The translations under genes and the position numbers were made by a program. Positions 35,763 to 35,989 of a stretch of DNA of 35,989 nucleotides are shown piece after piece (within the stretch, counting starts at the first letter, position 1; each line of letters begins with the position of its first letter). Source of the stretch: Hyphomicrobiales bacterium (GTDB lineage: Bacteria; Pseudomonadota; Alphaproteobacteria; Rhizobiales; Rhodomicrobiaceae); NCBI GenBank assembly GCA_019634405.1, contig JAHQVI010000093.1:1-35989 (forward strand). Reading direction: 5' to 3'. The notes under the pieces were generated by a model, which did not search any database, had not been told where the DNA came from, and worked only from the letters and a program-made list of their open reading frames with translations.

Positions 35763-35989
35763 CTATTTGTCCAGCTTGGCGGCTACACCCGCATGCGGCA
35801 TGAGAAACGCGGCAAGATCGTCGGTCACTTCCGCCAAAGTTCCGGGATTGAGAGCGGCATCCTCGAGAAAGGCCCGCCATTGCTGCTGTTTCAATTCGTC
35901 CGCTGCAAAGGCAGGAGAAAGCGCATCCGGCAGATCGACCGGAATCGCTGTCCCGCGTCGCGCGAAAGTAGCCGCGATTGCACGGGCAA
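35763..35989 (-). CDS. AbiEii/AbiGii-type nucleotidyltransferase toxin (5' partial)
   Basis: The last 75 codons of a leftward gene run off the right edge. The sequence includes ARAIAATFARRGTAIPVDLP, DALSPAFAADELKQQQWRAF, LEDAALNPGTLAEVTDDLAA and FLMPHAGVAAKLDK. The pattern AIxATFxRRGTxxP ... FAxDxxKxxQWxAFLxxxxL ... LxxVxxxLxxFLxP is the usual C-terminus of AbiEii-family nucleotidyltransferase toxins. Full-length members block phage or plasmid spread and are paired with an AbiEi antitoxin encoded just upstream, which would lie beyond this window. Only the tail is visible, so intactness cannot be judged. Confidence 0.72.
   Translation of the reverse strand, partial: ARAIAATFARRGTAIPVDLPDALSPAFAADELKQQQWRAFLEDAALNPGTLAEVTDDLAAFLMPHAGVAAKLDK

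Noticed and set aside
35635-35880. 81-codon minus-strand open frame
   Set aside because: Most of it overlaps the AbiEii-like C-terminus in another frame; composition is unlike a folded protein.

Overview
The window reads as an alphaproteobacterial chromosome segment that ends in an accessory region. The evidence is a ccrM-type cell-cycle DNA methyltransferase with a CtrA-like site in its promoter region, the ubiE-ubiB pair, an ArsR/methyltransferase fusion leading metF and a split metH, an alphaproteobacterial-type RNase P RNA, and a cpa/tad pilus locus. Hyphomicrobiales or a related order is the best guess; genus cannot be told from the sequence alone.

Left part (1-8650), mostly housekeeping: the 3' part of ubiE and complete ubiB (ubiquinone synthesis); a small lysine/alanine-rich H1-like protein; a leftward methionine operon (ArsR-methyltransferase regulator, metF, homocysteine-methyltransferase half of metH) with an AT-rich palindrome just upstream; ccrM; a small zinc-ribbon protein; and rnpB.

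Middle (8656-22622), surface appendages: a leftward chaperone-usher pilus operon (two pilin-like subunits, chaperone, usher, terminal subunit) stands back to back with a rightward Tad/Flp pilus operon (cpaB, cpaC, a very short cpaD, cpaE, cpaF, tadB, tadC). A TadD-like TPR lipoprotein lies convergently and overlaps tadC. No flp pilin, prepilin peptidase or tadE/F/G is visible, so the Tad machine needs parts from elsewhere.

Right-middle (22720-33116): a glutathione S-transferase, a leucyl aminopeptidase translationally coupled to an NlpC/P60 hydrolase, a large membrane protein with a Clp N-domain, argB, a pyrimidine 5'-nucleotidase-like HAD enzyme, a DUF6064-like membrane protein and a Tat-exported aldo/keto reductase. 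Between argB and the HAD gene lies a scar holding a decayed EamA transporter, a decayed IS630 transposase and two accessory genes for membrane or exported proteins.

Right end (33355-35989), a mobile-element graveyard: a Cache-TAXI periplasmic binding protein whose signal peptide is cut at an IS5-family end, a 3'-truncated IS5 transposase joined to the start of a traG/virD4 coupling-protein gene, and the C-terminus of an AbiEii-like toxin running off the window. I saw no tRNA, CRISPR array or intact insertion sequence. No wholly new system stands out. The most unusual items are the membrane-anchored Clp-N protein, the minimal CpaD, and the layered insertion scars.
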